DNA of 64,000 nucleotides, from NCBI GenBank assembly GCA_029582155.1, contig CM055901.1, forward strand, positions 3,915,982-3,979,981, in the 5' to 3' direction. The DNA comes from Panopea generosa (Eukaryota; Mollusca; Bivalvia; Adapedonta; Hiatellidae). The translations under genes and the position numbers were made by a program. Position 1 is the first letter of the stretch. Each line of letters starts with the position of its first letter. Below are positions 37,510 to 50,500 of the stretch, piece by piece. Below the pieces are notes generated by a model that saw nothing but the letters and a program-made list of their open reading frames with translations, was not told the DNA's origin and searched no databases.

Positions 37510-38265
37510 TATACTATAACAACCAGACGTTGTAGATATTTACTTGTATTCAGAATATGCAATAAAACATATAATATAACAACCAGACGTTGTAGCTATG
37601 TACTAGTATTCAGAATATGCAATAACAAACACATACTGTCAAAACCCAAACAACCAGACGTTGTAGCTATTGACTAGTATTCAAATATGCAATAAAAACA
37701 TACAATATATCAACCAGACGTTGTAGCTATTTACTAGTATTCAGAGTATGCAATAAAAAACATATACTGTCAAAACCAAAACAACCAGACGGTGTAGCTA
37801 TTGACTAGTATTCAAAATATGCAATAAAACATATAATATAACAACCAGACGTTGTAGCTTTTAACTAGTATTCAGAATATGTAATAAAAACATATAATAT
37901 ATCAACCGGACGTTGTAGCTATTTACTAGTATTCAGAATATGCAATAAAACATATAATATATCAACCAGACGTTGTAGCTATTTACTAGTATTCAGATAT
38001 GCAATAAAAACATATAATATATCAACCAGACGTTGAAGCTATTTACTAGTATTCAGAATATGCAATTAAAACACATAATATATCAACCAGACGTTGTAGC
38101 TATTTACTAGTATTAAGAATACGCAGTAAAACATATAATATAACAATCAGACGTTGTAGCTATGTACTATTATTCAGAATACGCAGTAAAACATATAATA
38201 TAACAAGACGTTGTAGCTATGTACTAGTATTCAGAATATGCAATAAAACATATTCTGTCAAAACA
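37510..38265. repeat. 60-bp minisatellite
   Basis: The unit contains accagacgttgtagctattt and actagtattcagaatatgca, about twelve copies with small indels. Unlike the SelP 60-bp repeat it is non-coding. Confidence 0.92.
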
Positions 38266-38440
38266 ATAATCTTGCACAAGCTGTTACAGTTAGTGGTGCC
38301 GTAAAACTAAATTATAAATGGCGGTATCGATAACGCTCATTTACACATTGTCGTCTGGAAGATTATTACTGTATAGTTGGTCTAACAAACACCGAACACC
38401 AATAATCTATCAGTGGTTTTTATACGAATGTACGTATTGT

Positions 38441-38717
38441 TATTGATTGATTGGTTATTTGCCATTGGGGGCGAACAAACGTTCATTTAACATAACCACT
38501 GTTTCCTGAGATTAGCCCGTACTCGAGCATACACCATCTCTGCAAGTAACTGATAACTTTCTTACTTGAATCAACGGTGAGAGACGAATGGTAATGAGAC
38601 ACAATGTCGTATATCAATCATCACGTATATCAATCAGACTGTTGCCGGGCGGGGATTCGAACTCACAACCCCTGGATTGATAGTCAGACGCGTAACCGAC
38701 TGAGCTAATTGTGCCCT
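38441..38717 (-). mobile_element. SINE family 1, complete, minus strand
   Basis: It has a reversed body (gcaagtaactgataactttc), a B box (ggattcgaactcac) and an A box (cgactgagctaat), with a gattgattgg 3' tail. It is the most complete minus-strand copy in the window and lies just downstream of the minus-strand HECT gene. Confidence 0.82.
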
Positions 38718-39086
38718 GCTCGTATTGTATAAAATAGTTCGTTCGTTATTAACAAAACCGTTAGTGCTATTAATTTTACAGCCCCGTGAGTACAAGATGC
38801 ATTGGTTTGTGTATTATTATACACATAAATATGAGTCTACTGTAAAATTAATTAATTTTGCTGCGGCAACAATCTCTCATAGAAGTTTGCATTGTCAATT
38901 ATATGTGAAGTTTTACGGTTTATACTATTACGGACAATAAAGTACATATGATACGAGTGTCATAAGCTATGTACGTTTAAATGGCAAGCTCTGATATGAT
39001 AAAGACGAATAAAAACTTTTTTATATCTCACAACGCAGAAATTAGAATCTGATTAAAAACACTAAAGTGCACATTTATGTTCCTTA

Positions 39087-39328
39087 TTAAAATTTGTCAG
39101 TTCGCCCAAATCCGTACTTTCCAAATGATAATGCTTTGTGAAATGAAGAATAAAAAGCCATCTGGGACTGGTTTCCCAGTGGAATACGGAGTCGCTGTAT
39201 ACACGTAATTGCTTCAGGGAACTCAGCCTTCTTGTTCAATCTGTTAAACTCTACCTCTATTGGTATATCTTCCACAGGAAGCACCGACATTCCGGTGACG
39301 AAGTGGAACAAACTGATTGCTTCAGTAT
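39087..39328 (-). CDS. HECT copy A, last exon (C-lobe with catalytic Cys)
   Basis: The exon is 242 nt from acceptor tcttcag to the stop at 39089-39087. It contains L-F-H-F-V-T-G, then V-E-F-N, P-E-A-I-T-C (active site) and K-Y-G-F-G near the end. These are the ordered C-lobe landmarks of HECT ligases. Confidence 0.9.
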
Positions 39329-42300
39329 CTGAAGACGAAGAAATGATAATAAGCGGAGAACACAAGCAAGTCGGGAAGAAAAACTGACTCAGTTTTATTA
39401 AAATTCAAGTTGTCTGTCAGGAGTAATAACAAGTTTCAAGTTTATTAGACAATCGCCAAATTTTGCCTTTCGCCATTTACAAAGTTTTACAACGAAATAT
39501 GGCAAAGACAATATATAACTATGCCACACCATTCACGTACGTAAGCGGTTTTCTTTTTTCGTGAAAACACGGAATGGACTCCATGTTTGACAGAACCAGC
39601 AATAACGCCGAGTTAAAGGACGGGACTACTTTTTACGACCACCATAAAGCCGGTAAGTAGTAGTAATACCACTACCACTACCAAGTCTTTATTTAGAGAG
39701 TAAAGTAATTCAGTTTTATATACAAAATAAATCATGTTTTCAATGAGGCCCTTTGAATAACCCATTTAAAATCAATAATATCAAGATTACAATGTTATAC
39801 ACATACAATATCAGAAGTAGATACCTTATAAAATCTAAACAATGACAAAGTACAATATTTCATTTTCATGAAAAAGATGTTTTAGTAATCAGACATTTTT
39901 TAAATAAGAAGCAGCGTTATTCAGTTTTCTGATTGATGAAGGTATATTGTACATTGGCAATCGGATGCTTTGGCAGCCTAGAGAGCAGCCAAGAAAAGGA
40001 AACAACAGCCTCGATCTTATTAAGTCTGTTCAAACATTACACTTGTTTTGTTATGAATAGTTTAATAGGCATTTCGTAGAACACTCAAGGTATGAAAACG
40101 CAACCCATGAAGAAATATGAAAACGCAACAAGCAATTAAGCACAAGCGTATATGTATATCCATATCCTACAGTAATGATTGTCTGTTGGTGTTATTGGTT
40201 GTTTACTACAGATGTAACTGACTAATTATATACCTCCTGTTTTGGTGTCACTTTTCAAGTAATTCCTGTCTAAAACCTTTGTTGCTTTTTATATCTCTCT
40301 CTTCCTGTGTTGCATTTTCATATCTCTTAAACGTAGTTGGCCATTTGAATCAAGATTTAGTTTTTCGGAAGTTGTTTAAACTTTCAACTACATACGTTGT
40401 AATTGATTGGTAAGCGGACGTAGCTCGTACCTGTCAACATTTCCATGCAGGAGAGAGTAAACTTTTTAGCATTTTCTTCTGTTTCATCCTTTGCTTGTAG
40501 TTTGTTAGTGGCATTTTTCAATGATGTCTTCATATACTCTGCCGTCTCCTTTTCTGTATCCTTATTCAATAAGAAACCATCTATTTCTGGAATATCTGCA
40601 GTTCGTTCAAGAAAGGACAGTGTATTCAAACCTTTCTTTAATTGTTCTAGCGCGGCGACTCGCTTACCAACTAATTCCCATTTTAGCAGAATTTGTGTTA
40701 GGTGGAGGCGATTTTCCAGCTGAAATAAAAAGAAAAGTATTATAGCTGATAAGTTTAAACACTTTTTTATTCACCATATACGCTGAAGACATTGAATATA
40801 CACATTAAATTACAAGTGAATACATTCAGAAGTTATTGATGACACTTTAAATTTAATATTACACATTGAAAAAATCTTTAAAGTTATCGCACACATAAAA
40901 ATTATACATACACATGGAAAGTTATGTACTTATCTAAATAAAGTATTAACAGTGACTATCATATCCAAGTCAGTTCTAGGACTTACAGTGATCATTTGGA
41001 ATCTCGGCCAGCCGCAATGATCGATATATCGTTCTGTATCGCCCTGAATCGTGTCCATCAGCTGGTCCTCGGTTTCTGCGTTGTTCAGCTGAAATCATTT
41101 TACAATTAAAAGGACTGTTTGTAGCTACAGTTTATTCTCGTTATTTCCAGAAAACCAGGAAAATACTTTTAGATGACCAGTAGTGTAAGATAAACAGTAT
41201 ATTTTCTACAGTAAAATATTTTTCTGTGATATCCTGTAGTTTGACACAACAAACAGAGTTTGAGATAATGAGTGTCGTCTATGGAATAATTGGCCCTTCA
41301 TTTCCCCTATTATGTCTACTTGGTCCGTGCATTTCCCTGTAATGTCAATTTGGACCGTGCCTTTCCCTATTATGTCTACTTGATCCATGCATTTCCCTGT
41401 AATGTCAATTTGGACCGTGCCTTTCCCTATTATGTCAACTTGGTCTGTACCTTTCCCTATTATGTCTACTTGGGCCGTGCCTTTCTCTATTATGTCAACA
41501 TGGACCGTGCATTTCCCTGTAATGTCAACTTGGACCATGCCTTTCCCTATTATGTCTACCTGGTCCATGCCTTTCCCTATTATGTCTACTTGGTCCGTGC
41601 ATTTCCCTGTAATGTCAGCTTGGACCGTGCCTTTCCCTATTATGTCAACTTTGACCGTGCCTTTCCCTATAATGCCAACTTGGTCCGTGCCTTTCCCTAG
41701 TATGTCTACTAGGGCCGTGCCTTTCTCTATTTTGTCTACTTGGACCGTGCCTTTCCCTATTATGTCTACTTGGGCCGTATCATTCTCTATTATGTCTACT
41801 TGGGCCGTGCCTTTCCCTATTATGTCTACTTGGTCCATGCCTTTCCCTATTATGTCTACTTGGTCCGTGCATTTCCCTGTAATGTCTACTTGGGCCGTAC
41901 CTTTCTCTATTATGTCAACTTGGACCGTGCATTTCCCTGTAATGTCAACTTGGTCCGTGCCTTACCCTATTATGTCTACTTGGTCCGTGCCTTTCCCTAT
42001 TATGTCTACTTGGTCCGTATATTTGCCTATTACGCTACTTGGTCCGTTCCTTTCCCTATTACGCTACTTGGTCCGTGCCTTTCCCGAGTATGTCTATTTG
42101 GTCCGTGCATTTCCTTATTATGTCTACTTGGTCCATGCCTTTCCCTATTATGTCTACTTGGTCCGTGCATTTCCCTGTAATGTCAACTTGGACCGTGCCT
42201 TTCCCTATTTTGTCAACTTGGACCGTGCCTTTCCCTATTATGCCAACTTGGTCCGTGCCTTTCCCTAGTATGTCTACTAGGGCCGTGCCTTTCTCTATTT

Positions 42301-45300
42301 TGTCTACTTGGACCATGCCTTTCCCTATTATGTCTAATTGGGCCGTGCCTTTCTCTATTATGTCTACTTGGGCCGTGCCTTTCCCTATTATGTCAACTTG
42401 GTCCATGCCTTTCCCTATTATGTCTACTTGGTCCGTGCATTTCCCTGTAATGTCAATTTGGACAGTGCCTTTCCCTATTATGTCAACTTGATCCGTACCT
42501 TTCCCTATTATGTCTATTTGGTCCGTGCCTTTCTCTATTATGTCTACTTGGACCGTGCCTTTCCCTATTATGTCTACTTGGTCAATGCCTTTCCCTATTA
42601 TGTCTACTTGGTCCCTGAATTTCCCTGTAATGTAAACTTGGACCGTGCCTTTCCCTATTATGTCTACTTGGGCCGTGCCTTTCTCTATTATGTCTGCTTG
42701 GACCGTGCCTTTCCCTATTATGTCTACTTGGACAGTGCCTTTCCCTATTATGTCAACTTGGACCGTGCCTTTCCCTATTATGTCAACTTGGTCCGTGCCT
42801 TTCCTTATTATGTCTACTTGGGCCGTGCCTTTCTCTATTATGTCAACTTGGACCGTGCATTTTCCTGTAATGTTAACTTGGTCCGTGCCTTACCCTATTA
42901 TGTCTACTTGGTCCGTGCCTTTCCCTATTATGTCTACTTGGTCCGTATATTTCCATATTACGCTACTTGGTCCGTTCCTTTCCCTATTACGCTACTTGGT
43001 CCGTGCCTTTCCCGATTATGTCTATTTGGTCCGTGCATTTCCTTATTATGTCTACTTGGTCCGTGTCTTTCCCTGTTATGTCTACTTGATCCGTTCCTTT
43101 CCCTATTATGTCTACTTGGTCCGTGCATTTCCTTATTATGTCTACTTGGTCCGTGTCTATTATGTATTCTTGATCCGTGCCTTTCTCTATTATGTCTACT
43201 TGGTCCGTATATTTCCTTATTATGTCTACTTGGTCCGTGTCTGTCCCTATTATGTCTACTTGGTCCGTGCCTTTCCCCTTTTATGTTTACTTGGACCGTG
43301 CCTTTCCCTATTATGTCTACTTGGTCCGTATATTTCCCTTTTACGCTACTTCGTCCTTTCCTTTCCCTATTATGTCTATTTGGTCCGTGCCTTTCCCGAT
43401 TATGTCTATTTGGTCCGTGCCTTTCCCTATTATGTCTACTTTGTCCGTGCCTTTCCCTATTATGTCTACTTGGTCCATATAGTTCCCTATTACGCTACTT
43501 GGTCCGTTCCTTTCCCTATTACGCTTCTTGGTCCGTGCCTTTCCCGATTATGTCTATTTGGTCCGTGCCTTTCCCTATTATGTCTACTTGGTCCGTGCAT
43601 TTCCCTTTTATGTCTACTTGGTCCGTGCCTTTCCCTATTATGTCAACTTGGTCCGTGCCTTTCTCTATTATGTCTACTTGGTCTGTGCCTTTCTTCATTA
43701 TGTCAACTTGGTCCGTGTGTTTCTTTTTTTATGTTTATTGGCTGAAACTTACAAGACGCCTGTAAGTAATGTTCATCGGACCACATCGCCGACTATCATA
43801 ATTCGTCTTATACCAAAGGATGGCGTTTTTTTCGTAAACTAGTTCAAGTCCAAGAAAAACTTGCATGGCGAAAGAACCGAAGCATATATTATACTGTTTT
43901 ACAGGAAGAAAAAAATATTCTAAACAGAGTTTTTTACGTAGCTTAATTAGTCATCCATTTATTATGTTGTATAACGCCTCAAGGTGGGATAAATTGAGGC
44001 ATATGTGACACTGATAGAGTACAACGTTCCGTTCTCCATGTTCATTGATTAAAAAATTAATCAGTTTACAAGCAAACACGTTTTAAATGATAAATAATAT
44101 ATAAAACAATATACAAACATACGTCATATCAATGGAATGGACGAGGACGCGTGGTTCAGTGGTATCTAGAGCATCGGACCTAGGATCGGGAATCGATGGC
44201 TTGACGCTCAACCAAGACTGTTTCATGTGTTTGAGTAAACAACATTAATATATGCATTAAGTCAGTGCTTGTTCTGCCCAGAATGACAATCGATGTAGAA
44301 TAAAAAAAAAATGGAAAAGTGGTGAGTACAGTGAAATATAAACTGACTAAAGAATTCAAAATATAAAGTCAATGTTTAATATTGAGTCAAAAATGCGAAA
44401 AATGATTGTTATCTTATAAAGTGCTACTGGCTTTAAAGACAAACAAGATATAAAACTAGACTTCTTACCCTCTTTATAAACTGCCTCAGAATCACATTGT
44501 ATACCATTCCAATATTCAATTCTTTGTCATACTCCTTGTCCCTGATGTAGCTCACAACAAACGGTGCCAAGTACGGAAACCCTGGTCCGCCACTCAGTAA
44601 CGACGCGACGATAGCCTTTCCGAGCAACGTAAACCATCCGTTTGCCAAAGCCTTTTCATTGTAAACTGGTAATAGATTGCGTCCTTGGTTCTGCCCCTCA
44701 AACATGTCTACGTCTTTTTTCAGGATTTCTTTGTAGAAAAGCGTAAAGAATTCTCTTGTAGGTCCACCTACAGTTGATAATATTATATTATAGTATTATT
44801 AATAACAGTTACACATCCTCGTTATGTTATATTATTAACAAAATATTGGGCAATGAGCCACACAGTCCGTTGCATGCTGCGGTAACCCCACCCCCACCAC
44901 CCTCATGTATGAGCACCTTGTATCATACAAGATATAATTCTGCATTGACGAGTGGTAGCGCGTCAGACAATCAATCCAGGGGCCGTTAGTTCGAATCACC
45001 GTCCGACCAGCCTCCACATTCGCCGCTCAGTAATGAGACAGTTATCAGTTACTTGCGGAGACAGATGTACTAGAGTACTTGTTAACCTTACAGGAACCAA
45101 GGAAAGAGAGGTTATGCTAATTGATCATTTGTTGACACTGTTCGCTCAATGGCATAAAGATGACTCCAAATTTCAATCATTCAATATACACGGACTTGAA
45201 AAAGTTTTTATTATCACACGGATACCTTCTTACCTAGATCATCCATCTGTTCCTGGACACCTGATGTTTTGATAATCACTGCCAACGGGCTGTACTCACA

Positions 45301-46781
45301 ACCAGATGATTTGAAAAAAGAAAGTCCCGTTCCGAGAATATTCGTTCTTTCTACATCTAAAATGCATTTCTGTTTTGTTTGTAGCTTCCTCATTTCTTCA
45401 AAAACTTTAGTCGTTCTGCTAGCTTTGGCATCTGCAATAGTTGTGTTACATTTATAATCTTGGGTGATACATGTGTGTGTGTATGCTAGGTAACACGTAT
45501 TATCGTGTTATTTCGAACTAGAAACTGGTCTTACTCTTTATCACTTTATTTTAAACAAAGTTTTATCATGGAACTATAGAGTATAATAAAATAGTGTTTT
45601 CTGAAGACTTCAATCATTAAACGATAAAAAAATATCATGTCACGATCACGTGGCTGTGCTTTGTAGAGCTCGATTACAGTTTAAGCACACGGACAAACGG
45701 TCTTGTTTTCGAGAAAAGTGAATTAGAAGTATGCGTGTATGTATGTACTGGCTATAACGATCAGTATACCATGTACGAATGCACTAACAAAATATCCTGG
45801 TAAGTTTCAAGCACTTTTGGTCCACAGACAAGGGTATCAGTTCTTGACAAGGTGTTTATGCTTCCATTGAGTACACCGACTACAGTTTCTGGTTCATTTT
45901 TTTAATGAGTGCGACCTTTTACTTGTTTGAAAAAAAAGTCAAAATGATTAGACATTGGACGCTACAATGTTTTTCGTTTCTGGGTAGTGGGATTTCTTAA
46001 TAGGGGAGTGTGTATTTTTTCTAATTAAAACACGCTATGAAGTTTTGTTAAGTTTATCTTTATCAATTTCCAATTAATCAAGTCATTCTCTAAATATGTT
46101 TAGATCACCTAGTATTACATATCGATCATTTTATTTGATGATAATGTAATGATATATATTGTTAACGTACAGCATTTTCTATGAAAACTTTTTTAAAATA
46201 CTCATGACTTGACTATTTTAAACATTTTCACTTTCTATTACTTAATACAATATATAAATTATAGATATATATAAATTATAAATATTATAAATGAATTAAG
46301 GATATCGTGATATCTGGACGTTCTGTGTAGTGCATAGCTGTTAGCGTAATCGATATTCAATTAAATGATATGAGACCTAAATAAATATGTTGTACTATTT
46401 CATATGTCACGTTCTATTTCGCATTTGTTAAATTCTCGTGGTATTCCTTACGTATATACTATTCAAACATACTATTTTTGTACACGTATTTCAACAACTG
46501 TTTAACGTAAAAAGCGTTTTAAACTATTCAGCAGACACAATACATGTTCAATATTAAAACAGAGCAAATTACGATATGTATATACATATATAATTGTATC
46601 ACACACCAACATTTCGTGTCATTTTGGTGATCCTTTGTACTATGTACGAACATGAACATGTGTGTAAGAGATTGTGTAATTTAAAAGTTATGTATAATTA
46701 AGTAAACAGTTGTATAACACACCAACCTTTCATTTCATTTTGGTGGTCCTTTTCTGCCTGCTTGCTGTCAACCCCTCCCAT
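39087..46781 (-). CDS. HECT-type E3 ubiquitin ligase, G2E3-like, six coding exons (copy A)
   Basis: Coding exons on the minus strand, 5' to 3': 46781-46727, 45431-45234, 44767-44469, 41088-40987, 40719-40431 and 39328-39087. They total 1185 nt, or 394 residues. All junctions are GT-AG, with phases 1, 1, 0, 0, 1. After a short Lys-rich N-terminus almost the whole protein is a HECT domain. Landmarks are G-G-P-T-R-E-F-F, then L-G-K-A-I-V-A-S and G-F-P-Y-L-A-P (N-lobe), F-V-T-G (start of C-lobe), and the active-site block A-I-T-C, Cys-357 (codon 39203-39201), 37 residues from the end. G-F-G lies near the C-terminus. The motif set resembles the G2E3-like HECT proteins common in fish and invertebrates. 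No PHD or RING finger is present. Expected role: ubiquitin transfer via a Cys thioester; substrates unknown. Confidence 0.85.
40431..40719 (-). CDS. HECT copy A, exon 5
   Basis: The exon is 289 nt, phase 0 to phase 1, from acceptor tttcag to donor gtacga. It encodes a helical stretch with L-K-K-G-L-N and F-L, ending C-M-E-M-L-T-G. The paralogous exon 59004-59292 has the same length and the same phases. Confidence 0.85.
40987..41088 (-). CDS. HECT copy A, exon 4
   Basis: The exon is 102 nt, phase 0 on both sides, from acceptor tttcag to donor gtaagt. It encodes 34 residues including I-D-H-C-G-W-P. The paralogous exon 58598-58699 is exactly the same length and has I-D-H-I-G-W-P at the same place. 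Confidence 0.82.
41285..43735. repeat. 30-bp minisatellite of 2.4 kb in an intron of HECT copy A
   Basis: The unit is tatgtctacttggtccgtgc then ctttccctat, about eighty copies with point variants. A period divisible by three and few stops generate ORFs of up to 475 codons on the plus strand; none shows coding features. It lies between HECT exons 3 and 4. Confidence 0.95.
44148..44315 (+). mobile_element. SINE family 2, diverged, in an intron of HECT copy A
   Basis: The head ggacgcgtggttcagtggta is followed by gagcatcggacctaggatcg and the gttctgcccagaatgac block, ending in poly-A. It lies between exons 3 and 4 of the minus-strand gene. Confidence 0.65.
44469..44767 (-). CDS. HECT copy A, exon 3 (N-lobe core)
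   Basis: The exon is 299 nt, phase 1 to phase 0, donor gtaaga. It contains G-P-T-R-E-F-F, L-L-G-K-A-I-V-A-S-L-L and G-F-P-Y-L-A-P-F, the most recognisable HECT N-lobe blocks of this gene. The paralogous exon is 56678-56964. Confidence 0.88.
44938..45190 (+). mobile_element. SINE family 1 inside an intron of HECT copy A
   Basis: A diverged tRNA head (ggtagcgcgtcag, gttcgaatcacc) is followed by the family body (gttatcagttacttgcggag). It lies between exons 2 and 3 of the minus-strand HECT gene, antisense to it. Confidence 0.75.
45234..45431 (-). CDS. HECT copy A, exon 2
   Basis: The exon is 198 nt, phase 1 to phase 1, from acceptor ttgcag to donor gtaaga. It encodes the start of the HECT N-lobe, ending V-Q-E-Q-M-D-D-L-G. 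The next exon completes the G-G-P-T-R-E-F-F block. The paralogous exon is 55038-55241. Confidence 0.8.
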
Positions 46782-46798
46782 CGCTGACACCGTATGAT
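46727..46798 (-). CDS. HECT copy A, first coding exon
   Basis: The exon is bounded by acceptor tttgtag and donor gttggt, and the frame open across it ends in phase 1, fitting the next exon. ATG at 46781-46779 is the likely start. It encodes a short, charged, Lys/Gln-rich N-terminus. The upstream acceptor implies a 5' UTR exon or an earlier coding exon that I did not find. Confidence 0.55.
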
Positions 46799-47384
46799 CT
46801 ACAAATGACGCGTTAAACAAATGCCGAACACATTTATAACCTCAGTAACATATTTCTGAATAATTTCCATTAACTATCAAAATTATTTTAAAGACATCAA
46901 GCACTGCATTCAATGTTCGCAACAACATAAATACTGTATGCATACTTCTTGTCACATACGCATTGTGATTAAAATATAAATACGTTTAAAATCGATATGA
47001 TTGGGTAATATCATCCAGGAAGTTCGATCAGACCTTATCAGCTACTCATAAACACGTTGTAAACAATCCTCTAAAAATGTTTAAAATACATTTGAAAATA
47101 TTGATTTTTCAGTTCTGAATGCATGACACAACGGCAGGGACATTTAAAGTTAAACTTAAGTGTTTAGTCTACGCGTTATTATCTGGCATACATCTAAAGG
47201 TAAGCAGCATATTTTATAGTTCAATTTAAAACATTTAAAAACTATCGAATATATTGTATTAATTCATTTATATGTGTGTGATTAATTTACATAATTCAAA
47301 CCAATTGTATTTTGGAAGTTGGTTATTGTTTAAATATTTAAATCGCGTACATATTTACCAAACATGTCATATATTTTTATTAGT
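46799..47384. promoter_or_regulatory. Intergenic region between the divergent HECT genes
   Basis: About 600 bp of AT-rich DNA separates the two proposed start codons, which point away from each other. It is therefore a candidate bidirectional promoter region. No convincing TATA box or CpG cluster is visible, and unseen 5' UTR exons could move the real start sites. Inference from layout only. Confidence 0.3.
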
Positions 47385-47447
47385 ATGAGTAAACGCAACA
47401 ACGCAGGGTCGTCGAAGGCGGTAACTACTGATCGGGCTTCATTAAGG
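47385..47447 (+). CDS. HECT copy B, proposed first coding exon
   Basis: ATG at 47385 opens 21 codons, Lys/Arg/Ser-rich, ending at a strong donor (gtaagt) in phase 0. This fits the next exon at 53511. The sequence just before the ATG (ttttattag) could itself be an acceptor. A long (TGCG)n tract begins 18 bp after the donor. Confidence 0.45.
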
Positions 47448-47476
47448 GTAAGTACATCAAATACAGTGTGTGTCTG

Positions 47477-47572
<96 letters not shown>

Positions 47573-50500
47573 TGTGTGCGTGCGTGTATAACAATTTGAA
47601 TAAGGAATGGTTTAACAGTCTTTTTTTTCTTCATTGTCGGCTTAGAGAAATTGTTATATTGTTACTTTGTTTTATGTATTCGTTGATACAGCTGCCTTGG
47701 AAACAGGATATCGTCTTCGCTTTTTCTGTTGTATTCGTTGACACATTTGCCTTGAAAACATGGTAACACCTTCGGTTGCTGTATTCGTTGACACATTTGC
47801 CTTGAAAACATGTTAACACCTTCGGCTGCTGTATTTGTTGACACATTTGCCTTGAAAACATGGTAACACCTTCAGTTGTTGTTTTCGTTGAAACAGTTGC
47901 CTTGGAAGCACGGAAACACCTTTTCAGTTGTTGTATTCGTTGACACAGTTGCCTTGGAAACATGATTACACATTCAGTTGTTGTATTCGTTGACACACTT
48001 TCCTTGGAAACATGGTAACGCCTTCAGCTTTCGTCCGTTCCTGATTATCGTTAATCAGAATGTTTATAAGAATATATAGATCTACTGAAAGGATAACAAA
48101 ACGCCGGGTAAATTTTAGATCCATATTATAAAACTATCGTAATCGATATTTACAGTTTTTAGAATATGTATATAACTGTATTTCATGATCATTATTATTG
48201 ACAAATATCTTAACGTGCATATTCTAAAACTGTAAATATCGCTTACAATAGTTTGATAATGTGGCACTGATAACACCTGATGTTTCTTCATCCTTCCAGC
48301 TGAGCTCACGGGTAATTTCTTGTTGATGTCAGACTAGACTATAAAACCACGGTCAGCGTTTCGGTGATGGGAATGATTCAGATAGCAAATTGTTGTATTA
48401 GAGACACCATACGACCATCGAGTTGCATTGAATCTAACCAAACTTGTTGAGGACGTTTGTTTTATATATACCATAGAATCTCGTACGATTTGTCGAACCT
48501 GTCAAATTAATACAGAACAGTAGAGTGATAGAGGTCCACTTTGTCCTCTTGTTAATTGTATCATTCCGGTATGAAATATTTTGTGTTCTATATATATGCC
48601 TTGTTCACGTTCTGGGGTAATTACATTAGATATACCATAATACTGTCTCGGTGGGAGATATTGCTTTTTAAAAAGATAAATTGTCCCATCTGAGATAACA
48701 TTAAATACAACTCCAGAGAGGACCACCCAGACGAGTGCTCATTTATTATTGAATTTATTGTATGGGCTGCCATGAATATATAATGTTCTGAAGTCTGGTA
48801 TATTACTTCTGTCGAGAGGTTTTAAATTAATGAGACATGAACACAAAACTAATATTCGTTTTATCGCAAAACTGAAGGAGAAAATGAGGTGTTTCCAAAT
48901 GCTAAGATTGAAGCTATGTATCAATCTTAAGATAATGCCGTCTAGAATGATTATCTGACGACATGTAGATGTTCGGCAATTCGGAGGTAACTAGGCATTT
49001 AGAATTATTAACTGGCGTCATGTAGATGTTTGGTATGTCGGAAGTAACTAGGTATTTAGAATGACTATCTGGCGTCATGCAGATGTTCGGTAATTCGGCG
49101 GCTACTAGGCAATTAGAATGATTATCTGGCGTCATGTAGATGTTCAGCAAGTCGGCGGTAGCTAGGCAATTAGAATGATTATCTAGCGTGCATATGTTCA
49201 GCAAGTTGGCGGTAGCTAGGCATTTAGAATGATTATCTGGCGTCATGTAGATGTTCGGCCGTATGCTTGGAACAATGTTCAGTTCCAGCATAAACAGACA
49301 CACGTTTGGAGACTATTCCGAACCTAAGTCTTCGAACTAAGATAACTGTTCTGTTCCAGCACAAAACAACTAACCTGTTATGTTTGAGAACGGTTTCTAA
49401 CTAAAAGCATCAAACTAAACTAATGTGCACGAAACAATCCCCAGTTCCAGCCTCAAAATTTCAAAATTTCAAAATTTCAAACACAAGCCTTCCCAAAGCA
49501 TATTGCTAGAAAGAATCTTTGTCGTAATGGTATGATATTGTCTATTAAAAGCGAAAAAATATAGTTTATTACCTCTTCTTATAATCATTGCTATATACAT
49601 ACATTAATGCTATAAAACAACGACATTATTTTGACAGCCAACTATTCGAGAAAACACTCGTTTTCATATAAATTAAATAATGCATTCACTACATCAACTA
49701 TATTTTGGTCACTGCCTGCTTAAATAATCTGCACACACATTGTCTGAACCCTTGATTGCTTCAATTTTTAATCTATAATTCTGTAAAACAATAATGCCCA
49801 ACGCATGATTATACCACGCTGAACGTTGCATTTCTGAATATATGACAATAGTGCATGGTCAGTCTGCAGAACTAACTCTTTTCCATACAAGTACATTTGA
49901 AACTTAAGATTTCAACCCTACTCTCTCGAACACATCTAGTAGAGCTTCAGTCATTCGTTCTGTCTCGATCCTTGGTAACGCTTTTGCTTCAGGATACCTG
50001 AACGCATAATCAACTACAGTCAGTATGTAGCGATTCCCTTTTTGTGATATAGGCGTAATTTGCCTTATCAAGTCCACTGCAGCCCTGTGAAATGGTGTAT
50101 CCATAATGGGCATCTCTCCCAGCGGGACTTGTGGTACTCTGCCCTTTGGTATGGTCCTCTGACATATGTCACACGATTTACAAAATATTTAAACATCACT
50201 TGTTATGCCAGGCCAAAGAAAATTTGTAGTGATACGGTCAACTGTCTTCTGTACAGATAAATAACTATTGACTCGTGAGCTTATGTAATTACTCGCTTTC
50301 TGAAAGGTGTTGTAACAACAATTTGTTTCAACTCACTACTATCGTTATTCCGACTTTGTGAAATAAAAAATATACAAAACTTCTTTTTTCACATCATCTG
50401 TATTTATGACTTCCCTTCGAAGTCATCTCTTTTTTACTTTGGGCATATCCCCATACTTTTTTTAAACTCTTATCATCTTTCTGAGCTTTCTTCAACTGTT

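Noticed and set aside
35920-38265. CRISPR-like regular repeats
   Set aside because: Units are contiguous with no unique spacers, and the genome is an animal's. These are minisatellites.
41206-43842. Very long ORFs (up to 475 codons) on both strands
   Set aside because: They are translations of a 30-bp minisatellite whose period is divisible by three. The protein is a ten-residue repeat in every frame, and the array lies in a HECT intron.
47364-47634. Long Ala/Cys/Val and Ala/Arg/Thr/His repeat ORFs
   Set aside because: They are translations of the TGCG tract. Only the 63 nt before the gtaagt donor at 47448 are kept as a proposed exon.
48300-48311. 12-nt phase-0 microexon between ttccag and gtaatt for HECT copy B
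   Set aside because: Too short to support, directly beside a MITE end, and exons 1 and 2 already match in phase without it.
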